From: Microbacterium pumilum
Lineage (GTDB): Bacteria; Actinomycetota; Actinomycetes; Actinomycetales; Microbacteriaceae
Reading direction: 5' to 3'
DNA: 64,000 bases
NCBI RefSeq assembly: GCF_039530225.1
Contig: NZ_BAAAOH010000001.1
Coordinates: 1,922,001 to 1,986,000, forward strand
The notes under the pieces are model-generated. The model was not told the DNA's origin. It saw nothing but the letters and a program-made list of their open reading frames with translations, and made no database searches. Below, piece by piece: positions 9,301 through 20,893 of the stretch; position 1 is the stretch's first letter, and every line of letters starts with the position of its first letter. The position numbers and the translations under genes were made by a program.

Positions 9301-10516
9301 TGATGCTCCACACGCCGATCCCCGCCGAATCAGGGTTGTTGCCGCCCGGATAGGCGTCGTACAGGTCGGGCCAGCCGATGTCGTGCCCGATCTCGTGCGC
9401 CATGATGCCGATCGTCGCCATCGTGCCGGTCTCGGTGTTGGGGCACGACGCATGCCACTCGCCGAACTGCGTGTACCCGTAGGCGCCGACCCATTTGCCG
9501 TCCGTGGTCGCTGCGGGCGGCAGGTAGCCGTTCAGCAGGCTCCACTGGTGGCCCCAGATCTCCGCCCCGGTAGCCGGGCACCCGCTCAGCATGGCGGACT
9601 CATAGCCGGCCATGATGACAGTGATGTGCAGCTCCGACGGCTCGATGACGCTGTCGCCGTTGGTGTCGTAGTTCGCGTAATTGACGTACGGGTTGGCGGC
9701 CAGAATGGCGTCACGCGTGACTGCCTGGCTCGGGATGACGCCGTTCACCTGCTGGTAGTACGCGCCTCCTGCGTTCGGGTGAGCGTAGGGAAGCTGCAGC
9801 CAGCCGACGACCCCGTCGTTGACCGTGCCCTGCGTCTCGAGCGCCGGTGCGAAGTCGAGCTGGTTGTATGACGCCTGCTTGTAGTACGAGCGCACGCTGT
9901 TGCCCGCTCCGAAGTACTTGGCACTCCATTGAGCAGCGGTACTGCCCACGCTCGGCCGGTTGGTGAAGCTGACGAGGATGACGAGTGTTCGCTGAGTCCC
10001 GACGTTGTTCGCCTCGACCGCGAAGCCCTGCGGGGGATCGACGGGATCTGCGGGTGCGGTCGCGACCGCGCGGGGAGCGGCATCCTCGCCGACGACGAGA
10101 TCGGATGCTCCGCCGCTCCTGGTCGCGTACACCCACTGCTCGGACTCGTCCTGAACGATCACATGACCGTCCTCGGTGCGCACGGCGCTGCTCACCGCGT
10201 CGCCCACGGCCCGCGCTGCGAACGTGGTGCCGTCCGGCTGTACGAACTTCCGGAGCGTGCTGTCGGCCGGCGCGCCGCGTGAGACCACGGTTGGCCGGGC
10301 GAGTGGATTGCCCAGGTCGGGGGCCTTGGGGTTGGCTCCCCTCATCACGTCGGTCTGCGGCGGCGGGTCGGTCGCTGCACTCAGTGATCCCGAAGGCGCC
10401 GCTCCCGCCGATTCGGGCGACGGCGCCGCGGCGGCGGATGACGCGATCGCGAGAGTCACTGTCAGAGTCGCAGTCCCGACGATTGCGATGAATCGGGTGA
10501 GGGCAGATGCGCCCAT
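6383..10516 (-). CDS. Secreted M6-type metalloprotease with PPC-like domains and C-terminal repeats
   Basis: This 1377-aa protein starts at ATG 10514-10516, preceded by GGGGAAGG. An upstream in-frame start at 10606 lacks such a site and would hide the signal peptide. A hydrophobic signal sequence ending near ASSAAAA is followed by a propeptide-like region. The zinc site HEIGHDIGWPD starts at residue ~374 and matches HExxHxxGxxD of immune-inhibitor-A-like (M6) proteases. Three PPC-like beta domains, each opening with PANDxF and containing SxWYSWTAP, begin near residues 595, 730 and 870. Residues ~1010-1377 are three copies of a 123-aa module (VLDTRSGVGRPGT ... GADVVGYF) common at the ends of large actinobacterial exoproteins. 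No LPXTG or membrane anchor is visible, so the product is probably released or held non-covalently. Confidence 0.88.
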   Translation of the reverse strand: MGASALTRFIAIVGTATLTVTLAIASSAAAAPSPESAGAAPSGSLSAATDPPPQTDVMRGANPKAPDLGNPLARPTVVSRGAPADSTLRKFVQPDGTTFAARAVGDAVSSAVRTEDGHVIVQDESEQWVYATRSGGASDLVVGEDAAPRAVATAPADPVDPPQGFAVEANNVGTQRTLVILVSFTNRPSVGSTAAQWSAKYFGAGNSVRSYYKQASYNQLDFAPALETQGTVNDGVVGWLQLPYAHPNAGGAYYQQVNGVIPSQAVTRDAILAANPYVNYANYDTNGDSVIEPSELHITVIMAGYESAMLSGCPATGAEIWGHQWSLLNGYLPPAATTDGKWVGAYGYTQFGEWHASCPNTETGTMATIGIMAHEIGHDIGWPDLYDAYPGGNNPDSAGIGVWSIMSGGSWNQLPGQRPGDTPSLPDAWSKYLQGWVQPTAYSPTATTVSLGSAATNPHVVRLLDNPNGVDWKWAAGTGEYFLIENRQREGYDAALPGCGLLIWHIDETRVDNGDENHRLVDLEEADGRNDLNGISNDGDAGDPFPGSTAKLAFNVSSTPNSRLYSGAASGVSVSVSSTSCASPMSATVATNGIPPANDAFAGATVIDGVSGTRTATTVGATKEAGEPAHAGNGGGHSIWYSWTAPASGTLTVTTTGSTFNTLLGIYRGSSVTTLTADASNDDEPPGGLITSRVSDLAVTAGTVYRFAVDGFGGATGSVNLTWNLTAPAPANDLFAAATTLTGASGAATGTNVAATKEPGEPVHAGNAGGSSVWYSWTAPVTGTLDLSTEGSTFDTLLAIYQGSAVGALTPKASNDDDSNETGVITSRIEDFAVTAGQVYRIAVDGYLHDETVGAGQIALAWQTTVVGPPPANDSFASPITLAGAGGTLSGTNTDATKQAGEPNHAGNVGGRSVWYSWTAPATGQLSVSTGGSDLDSLLGVYVGSSVGSLVVTAQNDDENFDEGIYTSTLSSVPVLGGQTYRIAVDGYNLGTGTGAASGPFTLTWAFSDEFTSLVPSRVLDTRSGVGRPGTSKVAAGGTVTLDVTGVGGVPASGVSAVVLSITTTQSATGGRITVYPSGQPKPNTTDVSYQAGANMTGLAIAKVGADGNVRLFSTAATHMGADVVGYFPSGSEFTSLKPARVLDTRSGVGRPGTAQVPAGGTVTLDVTGVGGVPASGVSAVVVSITTTQSATAGRITVYPSGQAKPTATNVSYQPGANMTGLAIAKVGADGNITLASTAATHMGADVVGYFPSGSQFTSLTPARLLDTRSGVGRPGTAQVPAGGTVTLDVTGVGGVPASGVSAVIVSITTTQSTTAGRITVYPSDQPRPTATNVSYQPGANMTGLAIAKVGADGTINLFSTAATHMGADVVGYFPTP
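6398..7495 (-). repeat. Three tandem 369-bp intragenic repeats
   Basis: The phrase GTAGCCGACGACGTCGG recurs at 6398, 6767 and 7136, an exact 369-bp period (123 codons). Flanking DNA is nearly identical over the whole unit, including at synonymous sites. This suggests recent duplication or gene conversion, and copy number could differ between strains. Confidence 0.9.
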
Positions 10517-10729
10517 GATCGGCCTTCCCCAGCAGCTCTTCCCCAGTGAGGAGCTTGAATGTGCCAAAAGTAGCGCACCGCGATGCCGCGTGGAATAGTC
10601 CTCCACAGCCTCGGACTCTCAAGCGGCGGCAGCGACGCTGTCCCGCCTCATCAGCGGGCTCGATCGTGCGCTGACGGCGGTGTCCGATTTCCGCCAGCCG
10701 ACGTCATCGGGGCATGTCAGGCTAGAGGC

Positions 10730-12229
10730 ATGAGCAGCCCCGCCATGAGCTTCGCCGAGCGGTATCGCGTGATCGAGTCGCGCGATACGCGCTTCGACGG
10801 ACAGTTCGTCACGGCGGTGCGCTCCACCGGGATCTACTGCCGGCCGAGTTGCCCAGCGCGCACACCGAAGGCGTCGAACGTCTCGTTCTACGCCACCTCG
10901 GCGGCGGCGCACGAGGCGGGCTACCGAGCGTGCAAACGCTGCCTGCCCGAGGCCGCACCGGGGTCGCCTGAGTGGGATCTCCGCGGCGACACGGCCGGGC
11001 GCGCGATGCGCCTCATCGCCGACGGCGTGGTCGAGCGCGAGGGCGTCCCGGGCCTCGCTGCGCGGCTGGGCTACTCTCCGCGACACCTCACCCGACTGCT
11101 CACCGCAGAGCTCGGCGCAGGGCCGCTGGCGCTCAGCCGGGCGCACCGCGCGCACACCGCGCGAATGCTGCTCGTCGGCACGGAGCTGCCCGCGGCGGAT
11201 GTCGCATTCTCGGCCGGTTTCGCGAGCGTTCGCCAGTTCAACGACACCGTCCGCGAAGTGTTCGGGATGCCGCCGCTCGAGCTGCGAGCGCGGCGCCGGC
11301 GGACCATTCCGCACAGTGCCGCGTCGGACGCCCCCGGCGCGATCGACCTCGTGCTGCCGCACCGCGGACCGCTCGATGCGGCGGGCCTGTTCGGCTGGAT
11401 GCGGGCGCGGGCCATCCCCGGAGTCGAGGTCGCGACCGACACGACCTTCGCACGAACGCTTCGCCTCCCGGGCGGGCCGGCCTGGTTCGAGATCCGTCTC
11501 GACGAAGTCGGCAGGGTGCGGCTGAGGGCACGCCTCACCCACCTCGCCGACCTCTCCACCCTCGTGACGCGCGCGCGCCGCCTCTTCGACCTCGACGCCG
11601 ACCCGATCGCGGTCGACGAGGCGCTGACGCGGCATCCCGAACTCGCACCGCTCGTCGCGGCGGTGCCGGGCATCCGCGTGCCCGGGGCCGCAGATCCGGA
11701 TGAGATGCTGATCCGGGCGATGGTCGGCCAGCAGATCACCGTCTCTGCCGCGCGGACAGCGCTCACGGCGCTCGCCGAGGCGCTCGGTGAGCGGGTCGAG
11801 GAATTCGGTGAGACCGACCTGCTCTTTCCGTCGATGTCGGCCATCGCAGAGCACGGGCACGAGGTGCTCCGCGGACCCGCCGCTCGCACCCGCGCCCTCA
11901 TCGGCGCCGCAGGAGAGCTCGCCGACGGCGCGCTGCGACTGGGCGCGGGGGATGACGGCGCCGAGCAGCGCGCGGCGCTTCTCGCGATGCCGGGGATCGG
12001 CCCGTGGACAGCCGATTATGTCCGCATGCGCGTCACGGGAGACCCCGACGTGTTCCTGCCCGGCGACGTGGCCGTCCGCGCCGGCGCCGCGGCGGCCGGC
12101 ATCCCCGCCGAGCCCGCGCCGCTCGCCGAATGGGCGGCACGCACGGCGCCGTGGCGTTCCTACCTGACCGCGCATCTGTGGCGTGCAGCACCGGTGCGCC
12201 GCCGGAAGACACCCGAGGAGACACCATGA
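10730..12229 (+). CDS. Ada-AlkA fusion: methyl-accepting regulator and 3-methyladenine DNA glycosylase
   Basis: This 499-aa protein reads [25 protein letters not shown] and then YRACKRC near its start. Cys37, Cys41, Cys68 and Cys71 form the Ada-type zinc/methyl-acceptor cluster that takes methyl from DNA phosphotriesters. An AraC-type helix-turn-helix follows (residues ~80-180), then an AlkA glycosylase domain. That domain has the helix-hairpin-helix [18 protein letters not shown] and a downstream catalytic-type Asp in [11 protein letters not shown]. It would sense alkylation, activate repair genes and excise alkylated bases. ATG 10730 is chosen; ATG 10745 is an alternative. The stop overlaps ogt by 4 nt, so damage sensing and reversal are co-expressed and the protein may autoregulate. 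Confidence 0.92.
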   Translation: MSSPAMSFAERYRVIESRDTRFDGQFVTAVRSTGIYCRPSCPARTPKASNVSFYATSAAAHEAGYRACKRCLPEAAPGSPEWDLRGDTAGRAMRLIADGVVEREGVPGLAARLGYSPRHLTRLLTAELGAGPLALSRAHRAHTARMLLVGTELPAADVAFSAGFASVRQFNDTVREVFGMPPLELRARRRRTIPHSAASDAPGAIDLVLPHRGPLDAAGLFGWMRARAIPGVEVATDTTFARTLRLPGGPAWFEIRLDEVGRVRLRARLTHLADLSTLVTRARRLFDLDADPIAVDEALTRHPELAPLVAAVPGIRVPGAADPDEMLIRAMVGQQITVSAARTALTALAEALGERVEEFGETDLLFPSMSAIAEHGHEVLRGPAARTRALIGAAGELADGALRLGAGDDGAEQRAALLAMPGIGPWTADYVRMRVTGDPDVFLPGDVAVRAGAAAAGIPAEPAPLAEWAARTAPWRSYLTAHLWRAAPVRRRKTPEETP

Positions 12230-12720
12230 CCGCCACCATTCAGACCATCGACACGCCCGACGGGGCCTTCACGCTCATCGCCGACGAGCGGGGGCGGGTC
12301 CTCGCCTCGGGGTGGACCGCCGATCCCGAGGCCGTTCTGAACCGCATCCACACGAGGTTGCGGCCGACCTCGGTCGCCGAAGGCGAGACGGATGCCGCCG
12401 CCGCTGCCGTCGCGTTCTACGCCGGCGATCTCGCCGCGATCGACGACGTCCCCGTCGCGCAGGACGGCACCGCGATGCAGACCGCAGGATGGGCCGCGCT
12501 GCGGCGGATCACGCCGGGGCATCCGCTCTCGTACGCCGAGTTCGCGGCCGAGCTCGGACAGCCGTCTGCTGTCCGGGCCGCGGCATCCATCTGCGCACGC
12601 AATGCGCCCGCACTGTTCGTGCCGTGCCACCGCGTGCTGCGGTCGGATGGCTCGCTCGGGGGATTCGCGTGGGGATTGGACGTCAAGCGCAGCCTCCTCG
12701 CACGGGAGTCCGCGGCGTAA
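12226..12720 (+). CDS. ogt: Methylated-DNA-[protein]-cysteine S-methyltransferase
   Basis: This 164-aa protein carries the PCHRV active site with acceptor Cys134 and the C-terminal [15 protein letters not shown] region of the O6-alkylguanine transferase fold. It transfers the alkyl group irreversibly to itself. ATG 12226 lies in an ATGA overlap with the Ada-AlkA gene and has GAGGAG at 12215-12220. Length is typical for Ogt/MGMT. Expression is expected to follow the Ada regulator encoded by the upstream gene. Confidence 0.95.
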   Translation: MTATIQTIDTPDGAFTLIADERGRVLASGWTADPEAVLNRIHTRLRPTSVAEGETDAAAAAVAFYAGDLAAIDDVPVAQDGTAMQTAGWAALRRITPGHPLSYAEFAAELGQPSAVRAAASICARNAPALFVPCHRVLRSDGSLGGFAWGLDVKRSLLARESAA

Positions 12721-12730
12721 CGGCACCACT

Positions 12731-12770
12731 CGGCCGCTCGTGTCCCGCCATCGACGGGGCCGAGCGGCCG
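12731..12770 (+). terminator. Hairpin after ogt
   Basis: CGGCCGCTCG (12731-12740) pairs perfectly with CGAGCGGCCG (12761-12770), and an inner CCCG/CGGG extension shortens the loop. It begins 11 bp after the ogt stop and is followed by TGTTG. It is a likely end of the repair operon and insulates the exporter promoter that starts immediately downstream. Confidence 0.65.
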
Positions 12771-12772
12771 TG

Positions 12773-12802
12773 TTGCATTCAGCGAACTCCCAGCACTAGG
12801 CT
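12773..12802 (+). promoter_or_regulatory. Promoter for exporter leader
   Basis: A -35-like TTGCAT (12773-12778) is followed after 18 bp by the -10 TAGGCT (12797-12802), predicting a start near 12809. This leaves ~50 nt to the small upstream ORF and ~296 nt to the exporter gene. Confidence 0.55.
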
Positions 12803-12858
12803 GGAGGGCTGTCGCGCTCGCGTACGACCCCCGTCCGCTCACACCTCAGGAGGATGCC

Positions 12859-12936
12859 ATGTATCAGGTCGCCATCGCCAAGACCTCGCTCGTCCTCGGT
12901 GCTGCCGGACTCACGCGACCGCGAATCGAGTCGTAG
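12859..12936 (+). CDS. 25-codon upstream ORF (candidate leader peptide)
   Basis: ATG 12859 follows a perfect AGGAGG (12849-12854) and opens a 25-codon frame beginning MYQVAIAKTSLVLG and ending at TAG 12934-12936. It lies in the long 5' leader of the exporter operon. It has a better ribosome binding site than the exporter itself (AAGG at 13098-13101). Short, well-translated ORFs in front of drug-exporter genes are known to work as attenuation or arrest leaders. That role is inferred here from position and signal strength only; I do not recognise the peptide. Confidence 0.5.
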   Translation: MYQVAIAKTSLVLGAAGLTRPRIES

Positions 12937-13104
12937 GAGAACCGCCTCCACTCCTCGGCTTCCGCCGGTCCGGCATACCGCCGACTCTCCGAGCGTTCCC
13001 TTCCTCCGAAGGAGCGTCTCAGCCGCGTCCCGCGCGGCACCGCCTCTCCGAGGCCCTCCGCACCACCGTCCTCACCAGGACTCCCTAGGACCCCCACAAG
13101 GATC
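12937..13104 (+). promoter_or_regulatory. Structured 5' leader before ABC exporter
   Basis: This 168-nt non-coding stretch has several possible stems: GCCTC-tcc-GAGGC (13042-13054) and GTCCT-cacc-AGGAC (13068-13081). A second AGGAC at 13087-13091 could compete for the same GTCCT arm just before the exporter ribosome binding site. Competing stems fit an attenuator whose fold depends on ribosome position on the upstream ORF, but no T-rich terminator is seen. Confidence 0.4.
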
Positions 13105-14928
13105 ATGACTGTCACCGCCGAACCAACACGGTCCGCACTCTCCACGCCCCGCGCCCTGGCGAGGCTGCTGCCCTTCGCCAAACCGGTGCTTCCGCGCCTC
13201 ATCCTCGGCGCCGTCAGCGCCCTGATCGCGAGCCTGCTCGCTCTGTCGATCCCGCTCGTCCTCGAGGCGATCGTCGCGGGCCCGATCTCATCCGGTGACC
13301 CCGCACAGCTCGTGTGGGGCTCCGTGCTGATCCTCGTCCTGGGCCTCCTCGAGGCGCTGATGGTGTGGGCGCGCCGCTGGTTCGTGCTGGCCCCCGCCAC
13401 CAAGGTCGAGTACGACCTGCGCGTGGGCTTCTACGCGCGCCTGCAGCGATTGCCCGTCGCGTTCCATGACCGTTGGCAGTCCGGGCAGCTGCTCAGCCGC
13501 ATGATGCAGGACATCAGCCTCATCCGCCGCTGGATGGCGTTCGGCATCGTGCTGCTCGTCGTCAACATGATCACGATCCTGGTCGGCTCGGTGATCCTGT
13601 TCCGCTGGCACTGGATCCTCGCCACGATCTTCATCCTGTCGTCGGCGCCGCTGTGGTACTCGGCGTACCGCTTCGAGAAGACCTACGGCTCGCTGGCACG
13701 GAAGAGCCAGGATCAGGCCGGAGACCTCGCGACTGCTGTGGAGGAAAGCGTTCACGGCATCCGTGTTCTGAAGGCTTTCGGACGCGGCAAGCACGCGCTC
13801 GAGAAGTTCACCCGGCAGGCCGAGACGCTGCGCGCGACCGAACTCCACAAGGCCGGCGCGATCGGCTGGATCTGGTTCTGGCTGGTGCTGCTGCCCGACA
13901 TCGCGTTCGCGCTGTGCCTCGGCGCCGGCATCGTGCTGGTGCAGCTCGGCCAACTGCAGGTGGCCGAGCTCATCGCGTTCTTCGCGATGGCGACGGTGCT
14001 GCGCTGGCCCATGGAGTCGATCGGGTTCCTGTACTCGTTCCTCCTCGATGCCCGCACCGCGACCGATCGCATCTTCGAGGTCTTCGACGAGGAGAACACG
14101 ATCGTCGACCCCGAGAGCCCCGAGACCATCGTTCGTCCGCGCGGCGAGCTCGCGTTCGAGGGAGTGCACTTCCGGTATCAGGATGCCGGTACCCACGAGC
14201 CGGATCTGCTCGACGGCATCGACCTCGTCCTCGAACCGGGAGAGACGATGGCTCTCGTCGGCCTCACCGGTTCCGGCAAGACCACCTTGACCACGCTTCC
14301 CTCGCGCCTGTACGACGTCACCGGCGGCCGGGTCACGGTCGACGGTGTCGATGTGCGCGATCTCGAGCTGAGCGAGCTGCGCCGCCACGTGGGCATGGCC
14401 TTCGAGGATTCGACGCTGTTCTCGCAGAGCGTGCGCGACAACGTCCTGCTCGGTCGCGAGGATCTCGAACCCGGCAGCCCCGAGGCCGAGGAAGTGCTGC
14501 GAGAAGCGCTCGCGGTCGCGCAGGCCGGGTTCGTGGACGAGCTTCCCGACGGCGTCGACACCGTCATCGGCGAAGAGGGGCTGAGCCTCTCCGGCGGCCA
14601 GCGGCAGCGCCTCGCGCTCGCACGGGCCGTTGCCGCCCGCCCGGCCGTGCTGGTGCTGGACGATCCGCTCTCGGCGCTCGACGTCGACACCGAGGCGCTC
14701 GTCGAAGACGCGCTCCGTGAAGTGCTGCACAGCACGACCGCGCTCGTCGTCGCGCACCGGCCGTCCACGGTCACGCTCGCCGACCGGGTGGCTCTGCTCG
14801 AAGCGGGGCGCATCACGGCCGTCGGCCGCCACTCCGACCTGCTGCGCGAGAACGAGCACTACCGATATGTGATTTCGAGTCTCGAGATCGAAGAAGCCCG
14901 CATTCGGGAGAGGGAGGTGAACCTGTGA
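13105..14928 (+). CDS. ABC exporter subunit with degenerate ATP site (heterodimer partner A)
   Basis: This 607-aa half-transporter has a six-helix exporter membrane domain (residues ~1-320) and a nucleotide-binding domain. The latter carries Walker [11 protein letters not shown] (from ~386), signature LSGGQRQR (~495), Walker [13 protein letters not shown] and H-loop VAHRPSTV. The catalytic Glu after Walker B is replaced by Asp, as in the non-hydrolysing half of TM287/288-like heterodimers. ATG 13105 follows AAGG. The stop overlaps the next subunit by 4 nt. The substrate is unknown; lipids, peptides or drugs are usual for the family. The leader upstream suggests inducible expression. Confidence 0.9.
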   Translation: MTVTAEPTRSALSTPRALARLLPFAKPVLPRLILGAVSALIASLLALSIPLVLEAIVAGPISSGDPAQLVWGSVLILVLGLLEALMVWARRWFVLAPATKVEYDLRVGFYARLQRLPVAFHDRWQSGQLLSRMMQDISLIRRWMAFGIVLLVVNMITILVGSVILFRWHWILATIFILSSAPLWYSAYRFEKTYGSLARKSQDQAGDLATAVEESVHGIRVLKAFGRGKHALEKFTRQAETLRATELHKAGAIGWIWFWLVLLPDIAFALCLGAGIVLVQLGQLQVAELIAFFAMATVLRWPMESIGFLYSFLLDARTATDRIFEVFDEENTIVDPESPETIVRPRGELAFEGVHFRYQDAGTHEPDLLDGIDLVLEPGETMALVGLTGSGKTTLTTLPSRLYDVTGGRVTVDGVDVRDLELSELRRHVGMAFEDSTLFSQSVRDNVLLGREDLEPGSPEAEEVLREALAVAQAGFVDELPDGVDTVIGEEGLSLSGGQRQRLALARAVAARPAVLVLDDPLSALDVDTEALVEDALREVLHSTTALVVAHRPSTVTLADRVALLEAGRITAVGRHSDLLRENEHYRYVISSLEIEEARIREREVNL

Positions 14929-16742
14929 GCACTACGACCGTCACCGGCACCAGCGGTGAAGACCGCTCGGACTACTCGCGCGATGAGAGTCGCCTGATCC
15001 GCCGCCGATCACTGCGCCTGCTCGGCTCACTGGTCACGCCGCTGAAGTGGCAGCTCGTGCTCGCCGCGGTCGTCCTGATCGTGTCGACCGCACTCCGAGT
15101 CGCCGGCCCTGCGCTCATCGCGTATGGAATCGACAAGGCGCTGCCTGCCGTGATCGACGAGATGAACTGGCTGCCGACCATCGGCGTCGTGGCCGTCTAC
15201 CTCGTCGCCGCCTTCGGCGGAGCCGCGCTCATCGGGTGGTACGTCGTCGTCGCGGCGCGCCTCACCCAGGCCGTCATGCTCGATCTGCGCAAGCGGATCT
15301 TCCGGCACACGCAGCGCTTGAGCCTCGAGTTCCATGAGTCGTACACGTCCGGCCGGATCATCTCGCGCCAGACGAGCGACCTTGACTCGATCCGCGAGCT
15401 GCTCGACGGCGGACTCAACGAGCTCGTGTCGGGCCTGCTGTACGGCGGATTCACGCTCATCGCGCTGCTGCTCCTGGACTGGGAGTCCGGCGTCATCCTC
15501 ATCGTCATGGGAATCCCGCTGTTCTTCCTGATGCGATGGTTCTACACGCGTTCGCAGGTCGTCTACCGCGAGTCGCGCGTGGTCAGTGCGAAGGTCATCG
15601 TCAAGTTCGTCGAGACGATGACCGGGGTGCGAGCGGTCAAGGCCTTCCGCAAGGAGGTGCGCAACGACGACGAGTTCGGCGAGCTGTCGAGCGACTACCG
15701 CGACATCAACATGCGCTCGATCAAGCTCTTCGGAACGTTCGAGCCCGGTCTCATGGCCGTGGCATCGGTAACCGTCGCGCTCGTGCTGCTCTGGGGCGGC
15801 ATCCGCGTCGTCGACGGCACACTCGCGCTGGGTGTGCTGACGGCCGCCGTCCTCTACGTCCGCAACTTCTTCGCGCCGCTTCAGGAAGTCGCGTTCTTCC
15901 TGAACTCGTACCAGTCCGCCACCGCGGCGCTGGAGAAGGTCTCGGGCGTCCTCGAGGAGGAGCCGACCGTGCCCGACCCGACCACGCCGGTGGACCTCTG
16001 GCAGGCTCGTGGCCACATCCACTTCGACGACGTCCGCTTCGGCTACTCGGATGACCGCGTCATCCTGCACGACTTCTCGCTCGACATCCCCGCCGGGCAG
16101 ACGCTCGCCCTGGTGGGGACGACGGGGGCGGGCAAGTCGACCCTGGCGAAGCTCGTCTCCCGGTTCTACGACCCGACCCGCGGGTCCGTGACCCTCGACG
16201 GCGTCGACCTCCAGAATCTGCACCCCAAGGACCTTCGCCGGGCGATCGTCATGGTGACGCAGGAGGCGTATCTGTTCAGCGGGACGGTCGCCGACAACAT
16301 CGCGCTCGGCAAGCCGGACGCGACTCTCGAAGAGATCATGTCGGCGGCACGCGCGGTGGGGGCGGATGCCTTCATCCAGAAGCTGCCCGACGGCTACGGC
16401 ACCGATGTGAACAAGCGCGGCGGCCGCGTGTCGGCGGGTCAGCGCCAGCTGATCTCGTTCGCGCGCGCCTTCCTCGCGAACCCGACGGTGCTCATCCTCG
16501 ACGAGGCGACGGCATCGCTCGACATCCCGAGCGAGCGGCAGATCCAGGATGCCCTGCAGACGCTTCTCGCCGACCGGACCGCGATCATCATCGCGCACCG
16601 ACTGTCGACCGTGGCGATCGCCGACCGCGTCCTCGTCATGGAGCACGGCCGGATCATCGAGGACGACTCGCCGGAGAACCTCATCGGCGGCGACGGCCGA
16701 TTCGCGAAGCTCCACGCCGCGTGGCGCGAGTCGCTCGTGTAG
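14925..16742 (+). CDS. ABC exporter subunit with catalytic Walker B (heterodimer partner B)
   Basis: This 605-aa half-transporter has six predicted membrane helices and then a nucleotide-binding domain. It carries Walker [10 protein letters not shown] (~398), Walker [13 protein letters not shown] with the catalytic Glu (~522) and H-loop IIAHRLSTV. Its signature is VSAGQ (~502) rather than LSGGQ. It complements the preceding subunit. The canonical site pairs this subunit's Walker motifs with the partner's LSGGQ, and the degenerate site pairs the partner's Asp with this VSAGQ. GTG 14925 sits in a GTGA overlap and is preceded by a GGGAGGTG ribosome binding site, fitting 1:1 synthesis. Confidence 0.9.
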   Translation: MSTTTVTGTSGEDRSDYSRDESRLIRRRSLRLLGSLVTPLKWQLVLAAVVLIVSTALRVAGPALIAYGIDKALPAVIDEMNWLPTIGVVAVYLVAAFGGAALIGWYVVVAARLTQAVMLDLRKRIFRHTQRLSLEFHESYTSGRIISRQTSDLDSIRELLDGGLNELVSGLLYGGFTLIALLLLDWESGVILIVMGIPLFFLMRWFYTRSQVVYRESRVVSAKVIVKFVETMTGVRAVKAFRKEVRNDDEFGELSSDYRDINMRSIKLFGTFEPGLMAVASVTVALVLLWGGIRVVDGTLALGVLTAAVLYVRNFFAPLQEVAFFLNSYQSATAALEKVSGVLEEEPTVPDPTTPVDLWQARGHIHFDDVRFGYSDDRVILHDFSLDIPAGQTLALVGTTGAGKSTLAKLVSRFYDPTRGSVTLDGVDLQNLHPKDLRRAIVMVTQEAYLFSGTVADNIALGKPDATLEEIMSAARAVGADAFIQKLPDGYGTDVNKRGGRVSAGQRQLISFARAFLANPTVLILDEATASLDIPSERQIQDALQTLLADRTAIIIAHRLSTVAIADRVLVMEHGRIIEDDSPENLIGGDGRFAKLHAAWRESLV

Positions 16743-16750
16743 CGGTTCCG

Positions 16751-16830
16751 GTCCCTGAGCTTGTCGACCGGTCCCTGAGCTTGTCGACCGGTCCCTGAGC
16801 TTGTCGACCGGTCCCTGAGCTTGTCGAAGG
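16751..16830 (+). repeat. Four tandem 20-bp repeats (CTGAGCTTGTCGA family)
   Basis: The unit GTCCCTGAGCTTGTCGACCG occurs at 16751, 16771, 16791 and 16811; the last copy ends in AAGG. There are no spacers. The same core recurs at 55793-55810, so it is an interspersed repeat. It starts 8 bp after the exporter stop. The remaining ~165 bp to 16995 shows no further gene. Confidence 0.9.
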
Positions 16831-16994
16831 GCGGATGCCTGGCCATCGCGATGCGGTCGGCCGAGGCTCGACCGCGCGATCCTCGGTCGTGCGGGTGCGT
16901 GGCGGCGTGTGGTCTGAGTTGTCGCTGACCACTTGACGCGCAGTTCGCCTGCACGCCACCATGAGCCCAAGACAGCTGGGTGGGCGGGGGGCTC

Positions 16995-18832
<1,838 letters not shown>

Positions 18833-18836
<4 letters not shown>

Positions 18837-20392
18837 CGGCCGCACCGCCGAACATGCTCGAGCAGGGACTGCTCGTGTCACGTTGCGCCGTCGCCCGCAA
18901 TCTCGCTGCCGCGGTTACGGCAGAGGAACCGCCCGCCGCCGCCACGCCAGCGGAATTGCCTGCGCTGACCGAGCCCGACCGAAGGTCGCCGAGACTGCGG
19001 GCGAGTGCGCGCGCTCGCGCCGCCGACAAGAGGGCGCGGACAGCCGACTCTCAGGCGCGGACCGCGGATGCCGCGACCCAGGCGGCACTCGGCGCTGCCC
19101 GCGACTCACGCAAGATCGCCAGGGACCGCGTGACGTCGGCGCTGCAGGTCATCGTGGGGTCTGTCGAGGCGGGGTGCGCTGACCTGCAGGATGTGATCGG
19201 GCGAGCGGGGGCATTGCAGCAACTGGTTCAGACGCCGACCGGCGATGTCCTGACGCAGATGACGGCCCTTGGCGCGGCCCGTGCTGCTGCGCTGGGTGCC
19301 CTCGACCTCGCGGCGAGCTCCATCGAGGTTGTCGATGACATCCGCTTGAGTGCGTTGGAAGTGGCCGATGTTGCTCCGCTTGCAAACCGCGTGGACGGAA
19401 TCAACACCGCGCGGGCTGCCGTGATCGCCGCCGCGCGCGGCTTGACGAATGCGCTCGTCGCAGCGGCTCGTGATCATGACGCCGGACGAGCCTATGCCCA
19501 GGCGAGTGCGATGGAGAGCGGGCGATCGTCCGCCATTGCTCGCTCCCAGAAGATTCGCGACGACACACCTCGACTGTTTGCCGCAATGGCGACCTGGCGA
19601 GCCGTCTCGCGGCGGACGAGGCGCGTGATCAGCCGCGCGAAGACGACGAAAGACGTGTCGCGGCGGATATCAGTCCTCGCAACGCGCGCATTAGCCTCCG
19701 CCGAGAAGAGCCTCTCGGCCGCAACCCTTGCGGTGGCCGAGAAATGGGCGGGGAAGGCGACCGCCGCCGCGAGCGGCGCGGAGGAGCTGGGGAGTCTGAT
19801 CGCGGCTGCGGCAGCGGAAGCGCGCGGCCACGCCGGCTCTGCTCGTAAGCTCGTGCGGCGCGCAGACGCGCTGCACAGCATCGACCGCGTCCTTCCGCGT
19901 GCAGGCAGGATCCTCGACGGCGGTGGGCTCGAATTGCGGTTGGAGTGCGTCTTCGAGATCAATCGGGCTGCGCTCTTCGCCGCTGCCGCGGAACTCGATC
20001 GAGGGGGCTCTGCCGCACGATCCGATGCTTCTGATCAGGCCCACGCGCGTGCCAAAGCCCGAATTGGTCGCCCGGACGCCTGGCTTCTGATTCGCGCCGA
20101 TCCAGAGCTGTCCTACAGTCTCGCGTGCTACCTCACGCGATGGCGGCGCTACAGCTTCGATGCGCCGGAGGTCGTCGAGCTGTTCGAGGCCGCGATGGCC
20201 GATGACGCGATCTGCGACTTCATCGCGAGGGACCCGGAACTTCGCTCCGCCGACGATCAGGAAGGCTTCGCTGCACTGTCGCGACGGGCCACGAAGGAGT
20301 GGGCGGAGCGCCGGGCGGCTCGCAACTCACCGCCGAACACAGCGGGCGCGGCGAAGGAAAAGGCGGCTGCGGACGGTGCGACGTCCACGTAG
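18833..20392 (+). CDS. Long helical Ala/Arg-rich protein, function unknown
   Basis: This 519-aa protein starts at GTG 18833, which overlaps the stop of the membrane-protein gene. An earlier start at 18791 would lie inside that gene. The sequence is dominated by Ala, Arg, Asp and Ser in heptad-like stretches (for example ARARAADKRARTADSQARTA), suggesting extended coiled coils over residues ~60-400. A compact C-terminal part follows (SYSLACYLTRWRRYSFDAPE). No signal peptide or membrane helix is seen, so it is probably cytoplasmic and may bind the inner domain of its coupled partner. No enzyme motif is visible. Confidence 0.6.
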
Positions 20393-20434
20393 CCGCCCTC
20401 GCCGCCGAGTGCGTCGGGGTGTCCGGCGTCCGGA

Positions 20435-20887
20435 CTACAGGCGGATCTCGGCGATGACCTCGCCGTACTCGGTCTCGCCCACGGGTGTGAACCCGACGCG
20501 CTGGAAGAAGAGCTCGGGCCCGCCTTCACCGGCTTCGTAGATCACATCGAGGTGGTCCATGCCGCGAGTGCGCGCCTCTTCGAGCAGTTCGGCGACCGCG
20601 AACCGTCCGACACCACGACCCTGGTCGTCGGCATCGACGTTGATGCGCCAGAGCACGGACTGGAAGTGCTCCTCCGGTGCCTCGGCGTCGAAGTTCGCGC
20701 TGACGAAGCCGACGACCTCTTCGCCGTCCAGGACGACCCGCTGCCATGTGGTCTGCGGATTCACGACGGTCGCGGCGATGCCGTAGCTCACGGGCGCGAG
20801 ATACTGCTCCTGCCCGGGCTTCAGCGACATGTTGTTGACCGCCACGATCGTGGACGCGGACAGTTCTTCGAGTCGGAGGTCACCCAT
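20435..20887 (-). CDS. GNAT-family N-acetyltransferase
   Basis: This 150-aa protein has the acetyl-CoA-binding motif A, INVDADDQGRGVGRFAV, at mid-length. It ends with GGPELFFQRVGFTPVGE, typical of small GNAT enzymes of the polyamine/amino acid acetyltransferase type. The substrate is unknown. No ribosome binding site precedes the ATG; instead a -10 TAACGT lies 6 nt upstream, predicting a leaderless mRNA. It is convergent with the gene pair to its left and divergent from icd. Confidence 0.85.
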   Translation of the reverse strand: MGDLRLEELSASTIVAVNNMSLKPGQEQYLAPVSYGIAATVVNPQTTWQRVVLDGEEVVGFVSANFDAEAPEEHFQSVLWRINVDADDQGRGVGRFAVAELLEEARTRGMDHLDVIYEAGEGGPELFFQRVGFTPVGETEYGEVIAEIRL

Positions 20888-20893
20888 GAGGCC

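Noticed and set aside
10517..10606. N-terminal extension of the metalloprotease to 10606
   Set aside because: It would place 30 polar residues ahead of the signal peptide, while ATG 10516 has GGGGAAGG at good distance.
16751..16830. CRISPR-like array
   Set aside because: The four 20-bp units are directly adjacent with no spacers, and no cas genes are near. This is a tandem copy of an interspersed repeat.
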